64,000 bases of DNA from Actinoplanes lutulentus (GTDB lineage Bacteria > Actinomycetota > Actinomycetes > Mycobacteriales > Micromonosporaceae): the NCBI RefSeq assembly GCF_003259845.1, contig NZ_QLMJ01000001.1, positions 248,001 to 312,000 on the forward strand, given 5' to 3'. This document shows, piece after piece, positions 25,801-33,573 of the stretch (position 1 is the first letter of the stretch; each line of letters opens with the position of its first letter). The translations under genes were made by a program, and so were the position numbers. The notes beneath the pieces are model-generated. The model saw only the letters and a list, made by a program, of their open reading frames with translations, searched no databases and was not told where the DNA came from.

Positions 25801-26706
25801 ATGAACACAGTGACTATCGACCCGATGCCTGATCTCGGCGGCCGGCTTGCTCTCGTCACCGGCGCGAGCAGTGGGCTTGGGCTGGGCCTTGCGACGCGGC
25901 TTGCGGCCGCGGGTGCGGAGGTTCTTCTTGGGGTACGCGACGAAGCCCGCGGACAGTCGGCGCTGGATCGCATTCGACGCGAGGTGCCCGGCGCCCGGAT
26001 CTCGCTGCGGACGATGGATCTCGCGTCGCTGCGCTCGGTCGCCGAGATGGCGGACGGGCTGCTCGACGAGGGGCGGCCGCTCGACATCCTGGTCAACAAC
26101 GCCGGCGTGATGGCGCCGCCGGTCCGGCAGGTGACCGCCGACGGATTCGAGCTGCAGTTCGGTACGAACTATCTCGGTCACGTGGCACTGACCACCCGGC
26201 TGTTGCCGCTGCTGAAGGGCGGGCGGGTCACGACGATGACCAGCAGTGCGGCCCGGCAGGCCACACTCAACTGGGCCGATCTGCAGGGCGAGCGGAAGTA
26301 CGCGGCGGTTCGCGCGTACGGGCAGTCGAAGCTGGCGAACCTGCTCTTCGCGCTCGAATTGGATCGGCGGAAGCTGGGAGTGGTGAGTAATGCGGCACAC
26401 CCCGGGACCACGCTGACCGGGCTTTATGCGGCCGGGCCGAACCTGGGCCGATCGAAGCCCGCCCCGCACGAGGCGATCATGACGAGACTGGCCGGGTGGG
26501 GTGTTCTGGTTCACGGGGTGGAGCAGGGTGTGCTGCCGGCTCTCTATGCGGCCGCCAGTCCGGCAGCGATGGGGGGACGCTTGTACGGGCCGGACGGGAT
26601 CGGGCAGTTCACCGGCGGACCCGCTGAACTGGCGATCTATCGATCGGCACGGGACCGGGATTCAGCCGCTCGTCTCTGGGACTGGTCGATGGACGTCGTT
26701 CTTTAG
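25801..26706 (+). CDS. SDR oxidoreductase (retinol dehydrogenase-like)
   Basis: A 301-residue short-chain dehydrogenase: cofactor motif [12 protein letters not shown] near residue 20, NNAGVM near 95, the extended [14 protein letters not shown] segment, and the active site Tyr-x-x-x-Lys in YGQSKLANL. The [21 protein letters not shown] segment belongs to the retinol/WW-domain oxidoreductase-like branch of SDRs, whose bacterial substrates are mostly unknown. The start could be ATG 25801 or ATG 25825, neither with a strong ribosome binding site. The XRE-type regulator follows 25 bases downstream on the same strand and may share the transcript. Confidence 0.85.
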   Translation: MNTVTIDPMPDLGGRLALVTGASSGLGLGLATRLAAAGAEVLLGVRDEARGQSALDRIRREVPGARISLRTMDLASLRSVAEMADGLLDEGRPLDILVNNAGVMAPPVRQVTADGFELQFGTNYLGHVALTTRLLPLLKGGRVTTMTSSAARQATLNWADLQGERKYAAVRAYGQSKLANLLFALELDRRKLGVVSNAAHPGTTLTGLYAAGPNLGRSKPAPHEAIMTRLAGWGVLVHGVEQGVLPALYAAASPAAMGGRLYGPDGIGQFTGGPAELAIYRSARDRDSAARLWDWSMDVVL

Positions 26707-26731
26707 CGCGTACCCAAGAAGGGGTTTTGAA

Positions 26732-27562
26732 GTGGATCGTGCTCGGCTTGCGGACTATCTGCGGAGCCGCCGGGAAGCGTTGCAGCCCGAGGACGTCGGG
26801 CTTCCGCGCGGGCAGCGGCGGCGGACCAAGGGGTTGCGCCGTGAGGAGGTCGCGGTGCTCAGCGACATGTCGATCGACTACTACAGCCGGCTCGAACAGC
26901 CGCGCGGCCCGCACCCGTCCGAGCAGATGCTCGGCGCCCTCGCCCGCGGACTGCGTCTCTCGATGGAGGAGCGCGACCACCTCTTCCAGCTCGGTGGGTA
27001 CGCGACACCGCCCCGCACGGCCGATTCTGATCACGTCAACCCGGGCCTGATGCGGATCTTCGACGGGTTGCGGGACTCGGCCGCTCAGGTGGTCAGCCAC
27101 CTGGGCGAGACGCTGATGCAGACGCCGCTGTCGGTGGCGCTGCTCGGTGATCTCAGTACGCACACCGGGCTGGCGCGCAGCATGCATTATCGCTGGTTCA
27201 CCGATCCGGCGACCCGGCTGATGCATCCGGACGAGGAGCGGCTTATCGTCGCCGACCTGCACGCCTCGTTCCTGCGGGACGGTCCTGGCTCGCGGGCCGG
27301 TGCGATCGTGACGGCGCTGCTGGCGGCAAGCAACGATTTTTCGGATTTATGGCGACAGCACCCGGTGGCCGGGCGGTATTGCGGCGTCAAGCAGCTGGTA
27401 CACCCGACGCTCGGCCCGCTGGAACTCGACTGTCAGCGGCTGATCGACCCTGACCAGTCACAACAGCTCGTCGTCTACACGGCGACGCCCGGATCCGCGA
27501 GCGCCGAGAAACTTCTTCTCCTCCAGCTGTCACAAAGCCTCACGCCATCCGGTCTTGGCTGA
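26732..27562 (+). CDS. XRE-family regulator with MmyB-like ligand-binding domain
   Basis: A 276-residue regulator with an N-terminal HTH (DYLRSRREALQPEDVGL, TKGLRREEVAVLSDMSIDYY, RLEQPRGPHPSEQML) and the MmyB-type C-terminal PAS-like domain starting about residue 105 (DGLRDSAAQVVSHLGETL). GTG at 26732 has AAGAAGGGG 7 bases upstream. Regulators of this type often control an adjacent oxidoreductase, frequently divergently encoded; here the genes on both sides are an SDR (upstream) and an NmrA-like protein (downstream), all in one direction. Confidence 0.9.
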   Translation: MDRARLADYLRSRREALQPEDVGLPRGQRRRTKGLRREEVAVLSDMSIDYYSRLEQPRGPHPSEQMLGALARGLRLSMEERDHLFQLGGYATPPRTADSDHVNPGLMRIFDGLRDSAAQVVSHLGETLMQTPLSVALLGDLSTHTGLARSMHYRWFTDPATRLMHPDEERLIVADLHASFLRDGPGSRAGAIVTALLAASNDFSDLWRQHPVAGRYCGVKQLVHPTLGPLELDCQRLIDPDQSQQLVVYTATPGSASAEKLLLLQLSQSLTPSGLG

Positions 27563-27609
27563 CGAACGGGATGGCACAGGGTCGCCCGGCTCTCACGGAG
27601 GTTCCAGTC

Positions 27610-28353
27610 ATGAAGGTTGTGGTCATCGGCGGTACCGGTCTGATCGGCTCCAAGGTCGTGGCGCTGCTCGGTGCGCACGGGCACACGGCGGTCGCGGCCT
27701 CGCCGAACACCGGTGTCAACACGATCACCGGGGAGGGCCTCGCCGACGTTCTCACCGGTGCCGACGTGGTCATCGACGTCTCGAACTCGCCGTCGTTCGC
27801 CGACGACGACGTGCTTTCGTTCTTCCGTACGTCCACCGGCAACCTCCTGGAGGCCTCGGCTGCCGCCGGGGTGGAGCACTACGTGGCGCTCTCGGTCGTC
27901 GGCACCTCGCGGCTGCAGGAAAGCGGGTATTTCCGGGCGAAGCTGGCCCAGGAAGAGCTGATCCAGAAGTCCGGTGTCCCGTACTCGATCGTGCACGCCA
28001 CCCAGTTCTTCGAGTTCGCGAAGGCGATGGTGGCCGCTGCCACCGACGGCGACGTGGTGCGGTTCGCGCCGGTGCTGTTCCAGCCGATCGCGAGTGACGA
28101 CGTCGCGGCGGCGGTCGGCCGGACCGCGGTGGGCGCCCCGCTGAACACGACGATCGAGGTAGCGGGCCCGGAGCAGTTCCGGATGGACGAGTTCTTCCGG
28201 GCCGGCCTGTCTCGCCTGGGCGACCCGCGCGAGGTGCTGGCCGACCCGGAGGCCCGCTACTTCGGCGCTCCGCTGGAGGAGACGACGCTGGTCCCGGGCG
28301 CGGGCGCGGTGCTGGGCGAGCTCAGCTACGAGACGTGGAAGGCCGCCCAGTAG
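27610..28353 (+). CDS. NmrA-like NAD(P)-binding protein (atypical SDR)
   Basis: A 247-residue Rossmann protein starting KVVVIGGTGLIGSKVV, the glycine motif of atypical SDR/NmrA proteins. There is no NNAG and no Tyr-x3-Lys active-site set, so it is more likely a redox sensor or uses another mechanism. Other segments are VGTSRLQESGYFRAKLAQEEL and SIVHATQFFEFAKAM, both common in sugar-epimerase-like NmrA members. GGAGG lies 9 bases before the ATG. It follows the XRE regulator gene by 47 bases. Confidence 0.85.
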   Translation: MKVVVIGGTGLIGSKVVALLGAHGHTAVAASPNTGVNTITGEGLADVLTGADVVIDVSNSPSFADDDVLSFFRTSTGNLLEASAAAGVEHYVALSVVGTSRLQESGYFRAKLAQEELIQKSGVPYSIVHATQFFEFAKAMVAAATDGDVVRFAPVLFQPIASDDVAAAVGRTAVGAPLNTTIEVAGPEQFRMDEFFRAGLSRLGDPREVLADPEARYFGAPLEETTLVPGAGAVLGELSYETWKAAQ

Positions 28354-28449
28354 CGGGCTGACCGCTGCGGTCGGTGCGTCCAGGCGCAGCGTGACCGAGG
28401 CACCCGGTCTACTTCGCGCCGCCCACGTCGAACCGCGGCCAGGCGCGTT

Positions 28450-28507
28450 CTCGTCACCGCAGGTCTCGTCACCGCAAGTCTCGTCACCGCAAGTCTCGTC
28501 GCCGCGG
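28450..28507. repeat. 15-base tandem repeat, about four units
   Basis: CTCGTCACCGCAAGT or a one-base variant starts at 28450, 28465 and 28480, with a partial fourth unit at 28495 that runs straight into the family D hairpin. Confidence 0.85.
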
Positions 28508-28511
28508 GGGC

Positions 28512-28565
28512 GAGCCGTAGCTCCGATAGGTCATCGGGGCTGATGACCTATCTGAGCTACGGCTC
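28512..28565. repeat. Family D hairpin, long copy
   Basis: Outer arms GAGCCGTAGCT / AGCTACGGCTC and inner arms ATAGGTCATC / GATGACCTAT are both perfect, separated only by CCG/CTG, giving a 21-base-pair helix with one internal loop and a hexanucleotide loop. It may terminate the transcript of the NmrA-like gene. Confidence 0.85.
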
Positions 28566-28651
28566 AGGTCCAGCAGCCGGCTCGCCCCGCGGCCGGGTCC
28601 GGTCCGCTTGGCGGTCCGCCGGCATCACGCCACGAGCAACCCGCCCGGTGC

Positions 28652-28690
28652 GTGTCGAGTTGAGGCGCGTAGTGAACCCGAAATCGACAC
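28652..28690. repeat. Family A dispersed hairpin, copy 5
   Basis: GTGTCGAGTT and AAATCGACAC flank GGCGCGTAGTGAACCCG. It is separated by 22 bases from copy 6. Confidence 0.85.
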
Positions 28691-28712
28691 AGCGCAGGCG
28701 AACCACGGGTGT

Positions 28713-28750
28713 GTGTCGATTTTGGGGCGTAGCGAACCCGAAGTCGACAC
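28713..28750. repeat. Family A dispersed hairpin, copy 6
   Basis: GTGTCGATTTTGG and CCCGAAGTCGACAC flank GGCGTAGCGAA. Copies 5 and 6 lie in direct orientation. Confidence 0.85.
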
Positions 28751-28901
28751 GCCCGCCTGGGCCTGCGCGATCTTGGGCCGCCGTTCCCATCGGGGTGTGG
28801 TTCGGGGACCACGATCGCCACGGGCGGCCCGGGGCGGAAGTCGAGACCGTGTGTCCGCTGGTCAACCGGGATTCAACGCGTACGGGGAACAGCTGACACA
28901 G

Positions 28902-28938
28902 CGATGCCCCAGCCGCAGGGGGATCGGCTGGGGCATCG
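28902..28938 (-). terminator. Strong terminator hairpin after the CAP gene
   Basis: CGATGCCCCAGCCG pairs perfectly (14 base pairs) with CGGCTGGGGCATCG around a 9-base loop, 26 bases beyond the stop codon of the minus-strand CAP gene. Stem and position fit a terminator. Confidence 0.85.
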
Positions 28939-28963
28939 CGGGTCTTTCAGGGGGTCAGAGACC

Positions 28964-29458
28964 TCAGTAGCCGAAGTCCTGGGTGTAGTACGGGGTGCCG
29001 TTGGCGGAGAACACCGCGCCGACGCCGACCGTCTTCGACTTGCAGTTCAGGATGTTCGTGCGGTGGCCCGGTGACTTCATCCAGCCGTTGACGACCTGGG
29101 CGGCGGTCCGGTAACCGTAGGCGACGTTCTCCGCCGACGGCTTGGCGTAACCCGCGGCCTTCGCCCGAGCCACGAAGTTCGAGTTGCCACGCCCCGTGTG
29201 CGAGAACTTCCCGGTCTGCGCCATGAACGCGCTGTGCCCACGAGCGGCAACGGTCAGCTTGGCGTCCACCTTCAGCGCCGCGCAGCCGTTCGACGTGCGC
29301 TGGACGTTGATGAGGCGGTTGATCTCGGTCTGCAGGACGGTCTCGCTGGTCTTCGCCGGTGCTGCCTGGGCGGGGCTGGCAGACATCGTGGCGAGGCCGA
29401 GGGCGGCCGGGGCGATGAGGGCAGCGGCCAGGGCGAAGCGGCGAAGAACGTTGCGCAA
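28964..29458 (-). CDS. Secreted CAP-domain (SCP/PR-1) protein
   Basis: A 164-residue exported protein: signal peptide RFALAAALIAPAALGLATMS with cleavage near AQA-AP, then a compact CAP domain. Family marks are NRLINVQRTSNGCAALKVD, the histidine-containing segments ARGHSAFMAQTGKFSHTGRG and ENVAYGY (His and Glu of the CAP cavity), and WMKSPGHRTNILN with the second His. Bacterial CAP proteins are extracellular with largely unknown function. Two cysteines (NGCAAL and ILNCKS) could form a disulfide. The TTG at 29458 follows AAAGGGA; a strong terminator lies behind the gene. Confidence 0.88.
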   Translation of the reverse strand: MRNVLRRFALAAALIAPAALGLATMSASPAQAAPAKTSETVLQTEINRLINVQRTSNGCAALKVDAKLTVAARGHSAFMAQTGKFSHTGRGNSNFVARAKAAGYAKPSAENVAYGYRTAAQVVNGWMKSPGHRTNILNCKSKTVGVGAVFSANGTPYYTQDFGY

Positions 29459-29570
29459 GAGGTCCCTTTCGGCAGGTCAATGTTGCTTGCGCTGTTCTCT
29501 TCGGCCCTGCCGGGGCGGACTGGATTAGCGAGCTGGTGCGCGTCGGTCACCGTATGGTTGCCGACGATCG

Positions 29571-29653
29571 AGGCCAAGGCCGGAATCGAACCGGTCGCCC
29601 TCCCGGGAACCCGTTTTGCAGACGGGTGGCTCCACCAGGAACCCGCCGAGGCC
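29571..29653 (-). tRNA. Non-canonical tRNA-Cys(GCA)-like gene with tRNA-Sec-type D arm and long variable arm
   Basis: Read on the minus strand, an 83-base cloverleaf can be drawn. The acceptor is GGCCTCGG / CCTTGGCC (8 positions; two mismatches at positions 5 and 6). The D arm has a 6-base-pair stem GGTTCC / GGAGCC with a TGGT tetraloop, as in tRNA-Sec. The anticodon arm is CCCGT-CTGCAAA-ACGGG with anticodon GCA (29617-29619). The variable arm CCC-GGGA-GGG is long, as in class II tRNAs. The T arm is CCGG-TTCGATT-CCGG. An 8/4 acceptor/T-stem split removes the A-C mismatch that the ordinary 7/5 split would create. The discriminator is U, a cysteine identity base together with GCA. CCA is not encoded. 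It could be an active minor cysteine tRNA or a decaying one. Confidence 0.6.
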
Positions 29654-29795
29654 ATGAAAGTGCCAGCGGACAGCTAGCAGCAACACTCCTGGAGACCACG
29701 ACAGATCGACATCGCTGGCCTCCTCCGGCTCGTCGGGAACGTAGAAGTCACGCTAGACACGACCGATAGTGGCCACAAGCGGATTAAATAGCGGG

Positions 29796-30308
29796 ATGGC
29801 TAGCTATGCGGTCCTGCTACGCGGGATCAATCTCGGCAAGAACCGGCGCATCGCGATGGCCGACCTCAAGACGACACTGACCGAGGCCGGCTATACGAAC
29901 GTCACCACCCTCCTGCAGAGCGGCAACGTGGTGCTCGGATCCGATCTCCCCGCCGCCAAGCTGGCCCCCGCTCTGGAGCAGCTGATCGAGGAACGGTTCG
30001 GCTTCTTTTCCGACGTGATTCTGCGCAGCCGCGACGAGCTGGCCCGCGTCGTGGCGCACAACCCGCTCGGTGATGTGGCGAACGACGGTTCCCGCTACTT
30101 CGTGTCGTTCGCCAAGGATGACTCGGCCCCGTTCGACGGGGTGACCGACGGCGAGGAGCGTTATGTGGTGGACGGCGCCGAGACGTACATCTGGTGTCCG
30201 TACGGCATGCGCGACAGTCCACTGATCAAGGCGCTCGGCAAGATCAAGACGCCACCGGCGACCATGCGCAACTGGAACACGGTGGAGAAGATCCTCGCCC
30301 TGATGTAA
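29796..30308 (+). CDS. DUF1697 family protein
   Basis: A 170-residue cytoplasmic protein starting ASYAVLLRGINLGKNRRIAM, the hallmark N-terminus of the DUF1697 family, followed by NVTTLLQSGNVV and the C-terminal MRNWNTVEKILALM. The family is widespread in actinomycetes with no established function. The ATG at 29796 is preferred over a GTG nine codons earlier because the conserved YAVLLRG begins there. The VOC gene follows after 9 bases, so the two are probably one operon. Confidence 0.88.
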   Translation: MASYAVLLRGINLGKNRRIAMADLKTTLTEAGYTNVTTLLQSGNVVLGSDLPAAKLAPALEQLIEERFGFFSDVILRSRDELARVVAHNPLGDVANDGSRYFVSFAKDDSAPFDGVTDGEERYVVDGAETYIWCPYGMRDSPLIKALGKIKTPPATMRNWNTVEKILALM

Positions 30309-30317
30309 AACGGACCA

Positions 30318-30710
30318 ATGCCACCGGTCGAAGAAGTCAAAGAAGTCAAAAAGTTCCAGGTCACCTTCGACTGCGCGGACCCGGAGCGGGTGGCCCGCTT
30401 CTGGTGCGAGGCCCTGGGTTACGTGCTGGCGAAGAACACGACGGTCGCGTGCGTCGACCCCAACGGTGTCGGCCCGCGGCTCTATTTCCAGCGCGTCCCC
30501 GAGGGCAAGGTCGTCAAGAACCGCGTGCACCTCGACGTGCGGGTCGGCACCGGTCTCGTCGGCGCGGAGCGCCTGGCCGCGCTGGAGGCCGAGTGCGCCC
30601 GCCTGCTCCCCCTCGGCGCGACCCGGGGCCTGCTGCTGCTGGCCGACGACGAGAACGAGTCCTGCCTGAACATGCAGGACATCGAAGGCAACGAGTTCTG
30701 CCTGGACTAA
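30318..30710 (+). CDS. VOC-superfamily (glyoxalase-like) protein
   Basis: A 130-residue vicinal oxygen chelate fold: VTFDCADPERVARFWCEALGY at the start, RLYFQRVPEGKVVKNRVHLDV in the middle with the likely metal-ligand His, and the final MQDIEGNEFCLD with the Glu ligand. The pattern is that of the glyoxalase-like domain found in many actinobacterial proteins of unknown substrate. It follows the DUF1697 gene by 9 bases. The stop codon lies inside a short tandem repeat. Confidence 0.85.
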   Translation: MPPVEEVKEVKKFQVTFDCADPERVARFWCEALGYVLAKNTTVACVDPNGVGPRLYFQRVPEGKVVKNRVHLDVRVGTGLVGAERLAALEAECARLLPLGATRGLLLLADDENESCLNMQDIEGNEFCLD

Positions 30711-30770
30711 AACGCCCGCCTGACGCGGGACTAAAGCGCCCGCCTGATGCGGGACTTCAGCGCCCGCCGG
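30704..30770. repeat. Tandem repeat of 23-24 bases across convergent gene ends
   Basis: Three units of GGACTAAAGCGCCCGCCTGA type start at 30704, 30727 and 30751. The first contains the VOC stop codon and the second contains the TetR stop codon on the other strand. Each unit includes CGCCCGCCTGACGCGGGA, which folds into a small hairpin, so the array can serve as a two-way terminator. Confidence 0.75.
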
Positions 30771-31357
30771 GCCAGCGGCCCCAGTTCGTCCACCACCTCG
30801 ACCAGCACCGCCAGCTGGTCGAGGGCTTCGAGGGCCCGCTGCGCACCCTCCGGATCGATGCCCTCATAGAGCTCGATCCCCACGAAAGCCGCGGCCACCG
30901 CCCGGGACAGCCCCTGGATGTCAGCCACCTCGGCCACCGGCGAATCCGCCAGCAACCGGTTCAGAACTGCCTCGATCTCGTCGGTCCACAGTTGAAAAGC
31001 GGTAGCCGTCGGTGCCGCGAGCCGATCACCGGTCTGCGCCGCCGCGAGCAGCTGGGCCAGCACCGACACGTTCCCCTGCGCCAGTTCGGCGGCATGTAGA
31101 TCCCGGCCCACCTGCAACAACTCCCGCAGCGAACCGACCGCCGCGAACCGGTCCGCGAACGCACCGACCCGCTGCCGCGTCGCCTCCTGGCAGGCCGCGC
31201 CGAGCAACTCGTCGACCGAGCCGTAGTGGTAGAAGACGAGCGCCTGATTCACCCCCGCCGCGGCCGCGATCGTGCGCGCCGACGCTCCCGCCACGCCGTG
31301 CTCGCGCATCGCTGCCAGCGCGCCGTCGACCAGTCGCTGTTTCGTGTCCCCGCTCAT
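30731..31357 (-). CDS. TetR-family regulator
   Basis: A 208-residue TetR protein. The N-terminal HTH is LVDGALAAMREHGVAGASARTIAAAAGVNQALVFYHYGSVDEL, recognisable by the VNxxLVFYHYGS type ending of helix 3, followed by an all-helical ligand domain. It is the last gene of a three-gene unit whose members overlap by 4 bases each. Two similar palindromes in front of the unit (33496 and 33531) are its likely operators, giving autoregulation and control of the divergent MpaB-type gene. Confidence 0.88.
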   Translation of the reverse strand: MSGDTKQRLVDGALAAMREHGVAGASARTIAAAAGVNQALVFYHYGSVDELLGAACQEATRQRVGAFADRFAAVGSLRELLQVGRDLHAAELAQGNVSVLAQLLAAAQTGDRLAAPTATAFQLWTDEIEAVLNRLLADSPVAEVADIQGLSRAVAAAFVGIELYEGIDPEGAQRALEALDQLAVLVEVVDELGPLARRALKSRIRRAL

Positions 31358-32592
31358 CGCACGCCATTCTTTCCCACCGCCGGGTGCGGCGGCGCGATCA
31401 GGGCGTCGGTCACCAGCTGGGCGAGGCGGTCCAGGCCCGGGAGCAGCAAAAACCAGCTTGGGTACGCGTAAAGCAGCCCCCGATGCTCCATACCCCGAGC
31501 CACGGCGGCGACCCCCGAAGCGGTGTGCCCGTCATCCGCCTCGTAGCGGGCGCGCCACAACGCCGGGCCGGGAAACGCGGACGCCGGTTCAAGACGCAGC
31601 GACCTGCCGGAGAGCCGATCCCGCACCGCCGCGCACGGACCGCAGTCGTCGTCGAGCCAGAGCCGCCCGGGCACGATCATCGAGGCGGGGCGCGTGCGGG
31701 GCCACCAATCGCGCACTTCACGGCGATAGGCGAGCCACGCTGAGGCGTACCGTCGCTGTAGATCTTGATCTTCGGAGGCCTTGGCCAGTCCGGTGGCGAA
31801 AGCCGCCCCGCTGAGCGCGGCGAACGCCAGGCTCGCGCTGCGGGTCGCGACCGCGAGCAGAAGGAGCAGGAGTATCGCGCTGACCTGCATCGGGTTGGCG
31901 ATGTAGGCATAGGGGCCGCTGGTGACGAGCCGGACCGGCGGATCCCACGGGAACGGCGTCCCACCGCCACGCAGGGCGAACTCGCGCACCGCCGCGAGTG
32001 CGGGCACCGCGATGAGGAAGCCGGCTTGCCCGTACAAAAACCATTGTCCGGACAGATGCTCCCAGCCACCGTCGCCAAGGGTGAAAGCCACGCTCGGGAT
32101 CAGCCAGAGCAGCAGTACCGCGAAGAGCCCGACCTGCAGCAGCACTCGCGGGATCAGCCGCCGGCCATCAGCGGTCCAACGGCCGAGCAGCTGAGCCGGC
32201 AACGCCACCGCGACCAGGCCGATCGCTTCGCCGAGCAGCCAGTGCGGGCCGAGCGAGACCAGTGGGGAGAGGGCCGGCATGGCGACCGCGTCGATCCAGA
32301 GCAGCAGTCCGAGCGCAATCGGCAGCGGCAGAACCCGGCGCAGCAGCACCGGAATCGGCCCCCACAGCACCGCCCAGCCCAGCCAGAGATCCACCGGGAA
32401 TCCGCGGTACGCGCCGTCGACCGCCGCGAACGTCCACCAGCCGGCCGCCGTGGCGATCTCGTGCAGCACGGCGAGACCGACGGCCGCCGCGATGAGGGAG
32501 AGCGCCGGCCCGGCCCGTCCTCGATCACAGCGGGCCGCCACCAGCACGCCGATCGCTGGAACCAGCAGACACAGGTACCGGGCGACGATCAC
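31354..32592 (-). CDS. Fused isoprenylcysteine methyltransferase-like membrane protein and DCC thiol-disulfide domain
   Basis: A 412-residue membrane protein. The first 220 residues contain about seven hydrophobic helices; then VTSGPYAYIANPMQVSAILL matches the signature of ICMT/PEMT-type membrane methyltransferases, followed by YASAWLAYRREVRDWWP. From about residue 315 a DUF393 domain begins (LWLDDDCGPCAAVRDRL, with the CxxC pair of the DCC family of thiol-disulfide oxidoreductases). I have not seen this fusion described. It overlaps both neighbours by 4 bases (ATGA) and is surely co-translated with the upstream SRPBCC-like and downstream TetR genes. A lipid or quinone modification is conceivable but not shown. 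Confidence 0.8.
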   Translation of the reverse strand: MIVARYLCLLVPAIGVLVAARCDRGRAGPALSLIAAAVGLAVLHEIATAAGWWTFAAVDGAYRGFPVDLWLGWAVLWGPIPVLLRRVLPLPIALGLLLWIDAVAMPALSPLVSLGPHWLLGEAIGLVAVALPAQLLGRWTADGRRLIPRVLLQVGLFAVLLLWLIPSVAFTLGDGGWEHLSGQWFLYGQAGFLIAVPALAAVREFALRGGGTPFPWDPPVRLVTSGPYAYIANPMQVSAILLLLLLAVATRSASLAFAALSGAAFATGLAKASEDQDLQRRYASAWLAYRREVRDWWPRTRPASMIVPGRLWLDDDCGPCAAVRDRLSGRSLRLEPASAFPGPALWRARYEADDGHTASGVAAVARGMEHRGLLYAYPSWFLLLPGLDRLAQLVTDALIAPPHPAVGKNGVR

Positions 32593-33467
32593 GACAGGCT
32601 CAACATATCCAAGAAGTGCTCAGCACCGGCATGCATGAGCCGGTCCTGGAGCGGGCCGAAGTACCACGACGGATCCAGCCCACGCCGGTAATCGATACGC
32701 AGCGTCACCTCGGTCCCGCCACCCTCCCCCGCGCGCCAACTGAGTGTGGCGTCCCGCAGGCCGACCCAGCGGCCGGTGATCGAGCTGTCCTCCAGCACCG
32801 CGAACGTGATCTCCTGCGGCCCGGCGGCGATCACCTCGGTGACGATCTGCCCGCCGGGGCCGTGTGAGCTGCCGTGATATCCGAACATCCACCGGTCGCC
32901 GACGGCCAGGCCGCTGCCGTGCACGTGCTCCGGCACCGGTACGCCGAGCAGGCTCAACACCAGCGGCCGGGCGTCCTGCGGCTGCGGACCGGCCGTCAAC
33001 AGAGCCGGCAGCGCGGCCGGGCCGGCCACGATGTCCCGGGTCACGCGTACCGATTGATCGGGGTTGACCCGCCACTCGGGTTGCACGCCTTCCACGCCGG
33101 TGAGCAGCAGCGGAATCGGCAGCAGCACCCGCAGCGCCGGGTTCCCCCCGAACCGGCGGACCAGGCCGGTGATGCCGTGGGCGACGGCGTACACCAGCGG
33201 CGCGGCGAGCACGACGCAGATCGCTCCCTCGTGCAGCGCCACGGCCGCCAGCAGCAGGCTGATCGTGGTGAGCCGGAAGACCCGGCCGTGCGTGCTCTTT
33301 CCCGGCGACAGCGCCAGGCCGAACGCGACAGCGATCGGCAGCACGACGAACAGCAGCGCGCTGTTGGTCCGCCCGGATCGCACCGTGGCCCAGAAGAACA
33401 CCACCCCGAAAAACAGGATGATCGCGGCCAGCATGACGTTCGCCGGCCGGAATCGGACACGTTCCAC
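32589..33467 (-). CDS. Membrane protein with C-terminal SRPBCC-like domain
   Basis: A 292-residue protein. Residues 8-125 hold several helices (NVMLAAIILFFGVVFFWATV, ALLFVVLPIAVAFGLAL, RLTTISLLLAAVALH). The remainder, from about 140, reads like a START/SRPBCC polyketide-cyclase-type ligand pocket domain (VRVTRDIVAGPAALPALL, EITFAVLEDSSITGRWVGLRD, EVTLRIDYRRG). GTG at 33467 has GGGGGAGG 6 bases upstream and is preferred over a start 12 codons earlier. First gene of the TetR unit. Function unknown; a hydrophobic ligand is plausible. Confidence 0.75.
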   Translation of the reverse strand: MERVRFRPANVMLAAIILFFGVVFFWATVRSGRTNSALLFVVLPIAVAFGLALSPGKSTHGRVFRLTTISLLLAAVALHEGAICVVLAAPLVYAVAHGITGLVRRFGGNPALRVLLPIPLLLTGVEGVQPEWRVNPDQSVRVTRDIVAGPAALPALLTAGPQPQDARPLVLSLLGVPVPEHVHGSGLAVGDRWMFGYHGSSHGPGGQIVTEVIAAGPQEITFAVLEDSSITGRWVGLRDATLSWRAGEGGGTEVTLRIDYRRGLDPSWYFGPLQDRLMHAGAEHFLDMLSLS

Positions 33468-33495
33468 GATCAACCTCCCCCGTTGGCGAGCTCTT

Positions 33496-33511
33496 TTAAG
33501 CACTCGCTCAA
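33496..33511. promoter_or_regulatory. TetR-type operator, site 1
   Basis: TTAAGCACTCGCTCAA is an inverted repeat (TTAAGC / GCTCAA, one mismatch, 4-base spacer). Its centre is 35 bases from that of site 2. Confidence 0.5.
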
Positions 33512-33530
33512 GACGGAACCGTAGACGCTT

Positions 33531-33546
33531 TTGAGCGACTGCTCAA
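33531..33546. promoter_or_regulatory. TetR-type operator, site 2
   Basis: TTGAGCGACTGCTCAA is a perfect inverted repeat (TTGAGC / GCTCAA) with a 4-base spacer, 27 bases before the divergent MpaB-type gene. Both sites lie in the shared promoter region of this gene and the SRPBCC-ICMT-TetR unit. Confidence 0.6.
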
Positions 33547-33573
33547 GTCACTTCAAGACATTAAAATCGACCG

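Larger units (their letters stand above)
28354..28963. other. Intergenic repeat block between NmrA-like and CAP genes
   Basis: Six hundred bases with a short tandem repeat at 28450, a family D hairpin at 28512, family A hairpins at 28652 and 28713, and a strong terminator at 28902. No open frame here has both a ribosome binding site and protein-like composition. Confidence 0.7.

Noticed and set aside
29600-29634. tRNA on the plus strand ending in CCACCA
   Set aside because: TCCACCA occurs, but no T arm or anticodon arm can be drawn before it on that strand; all arms fit on the minus strand.
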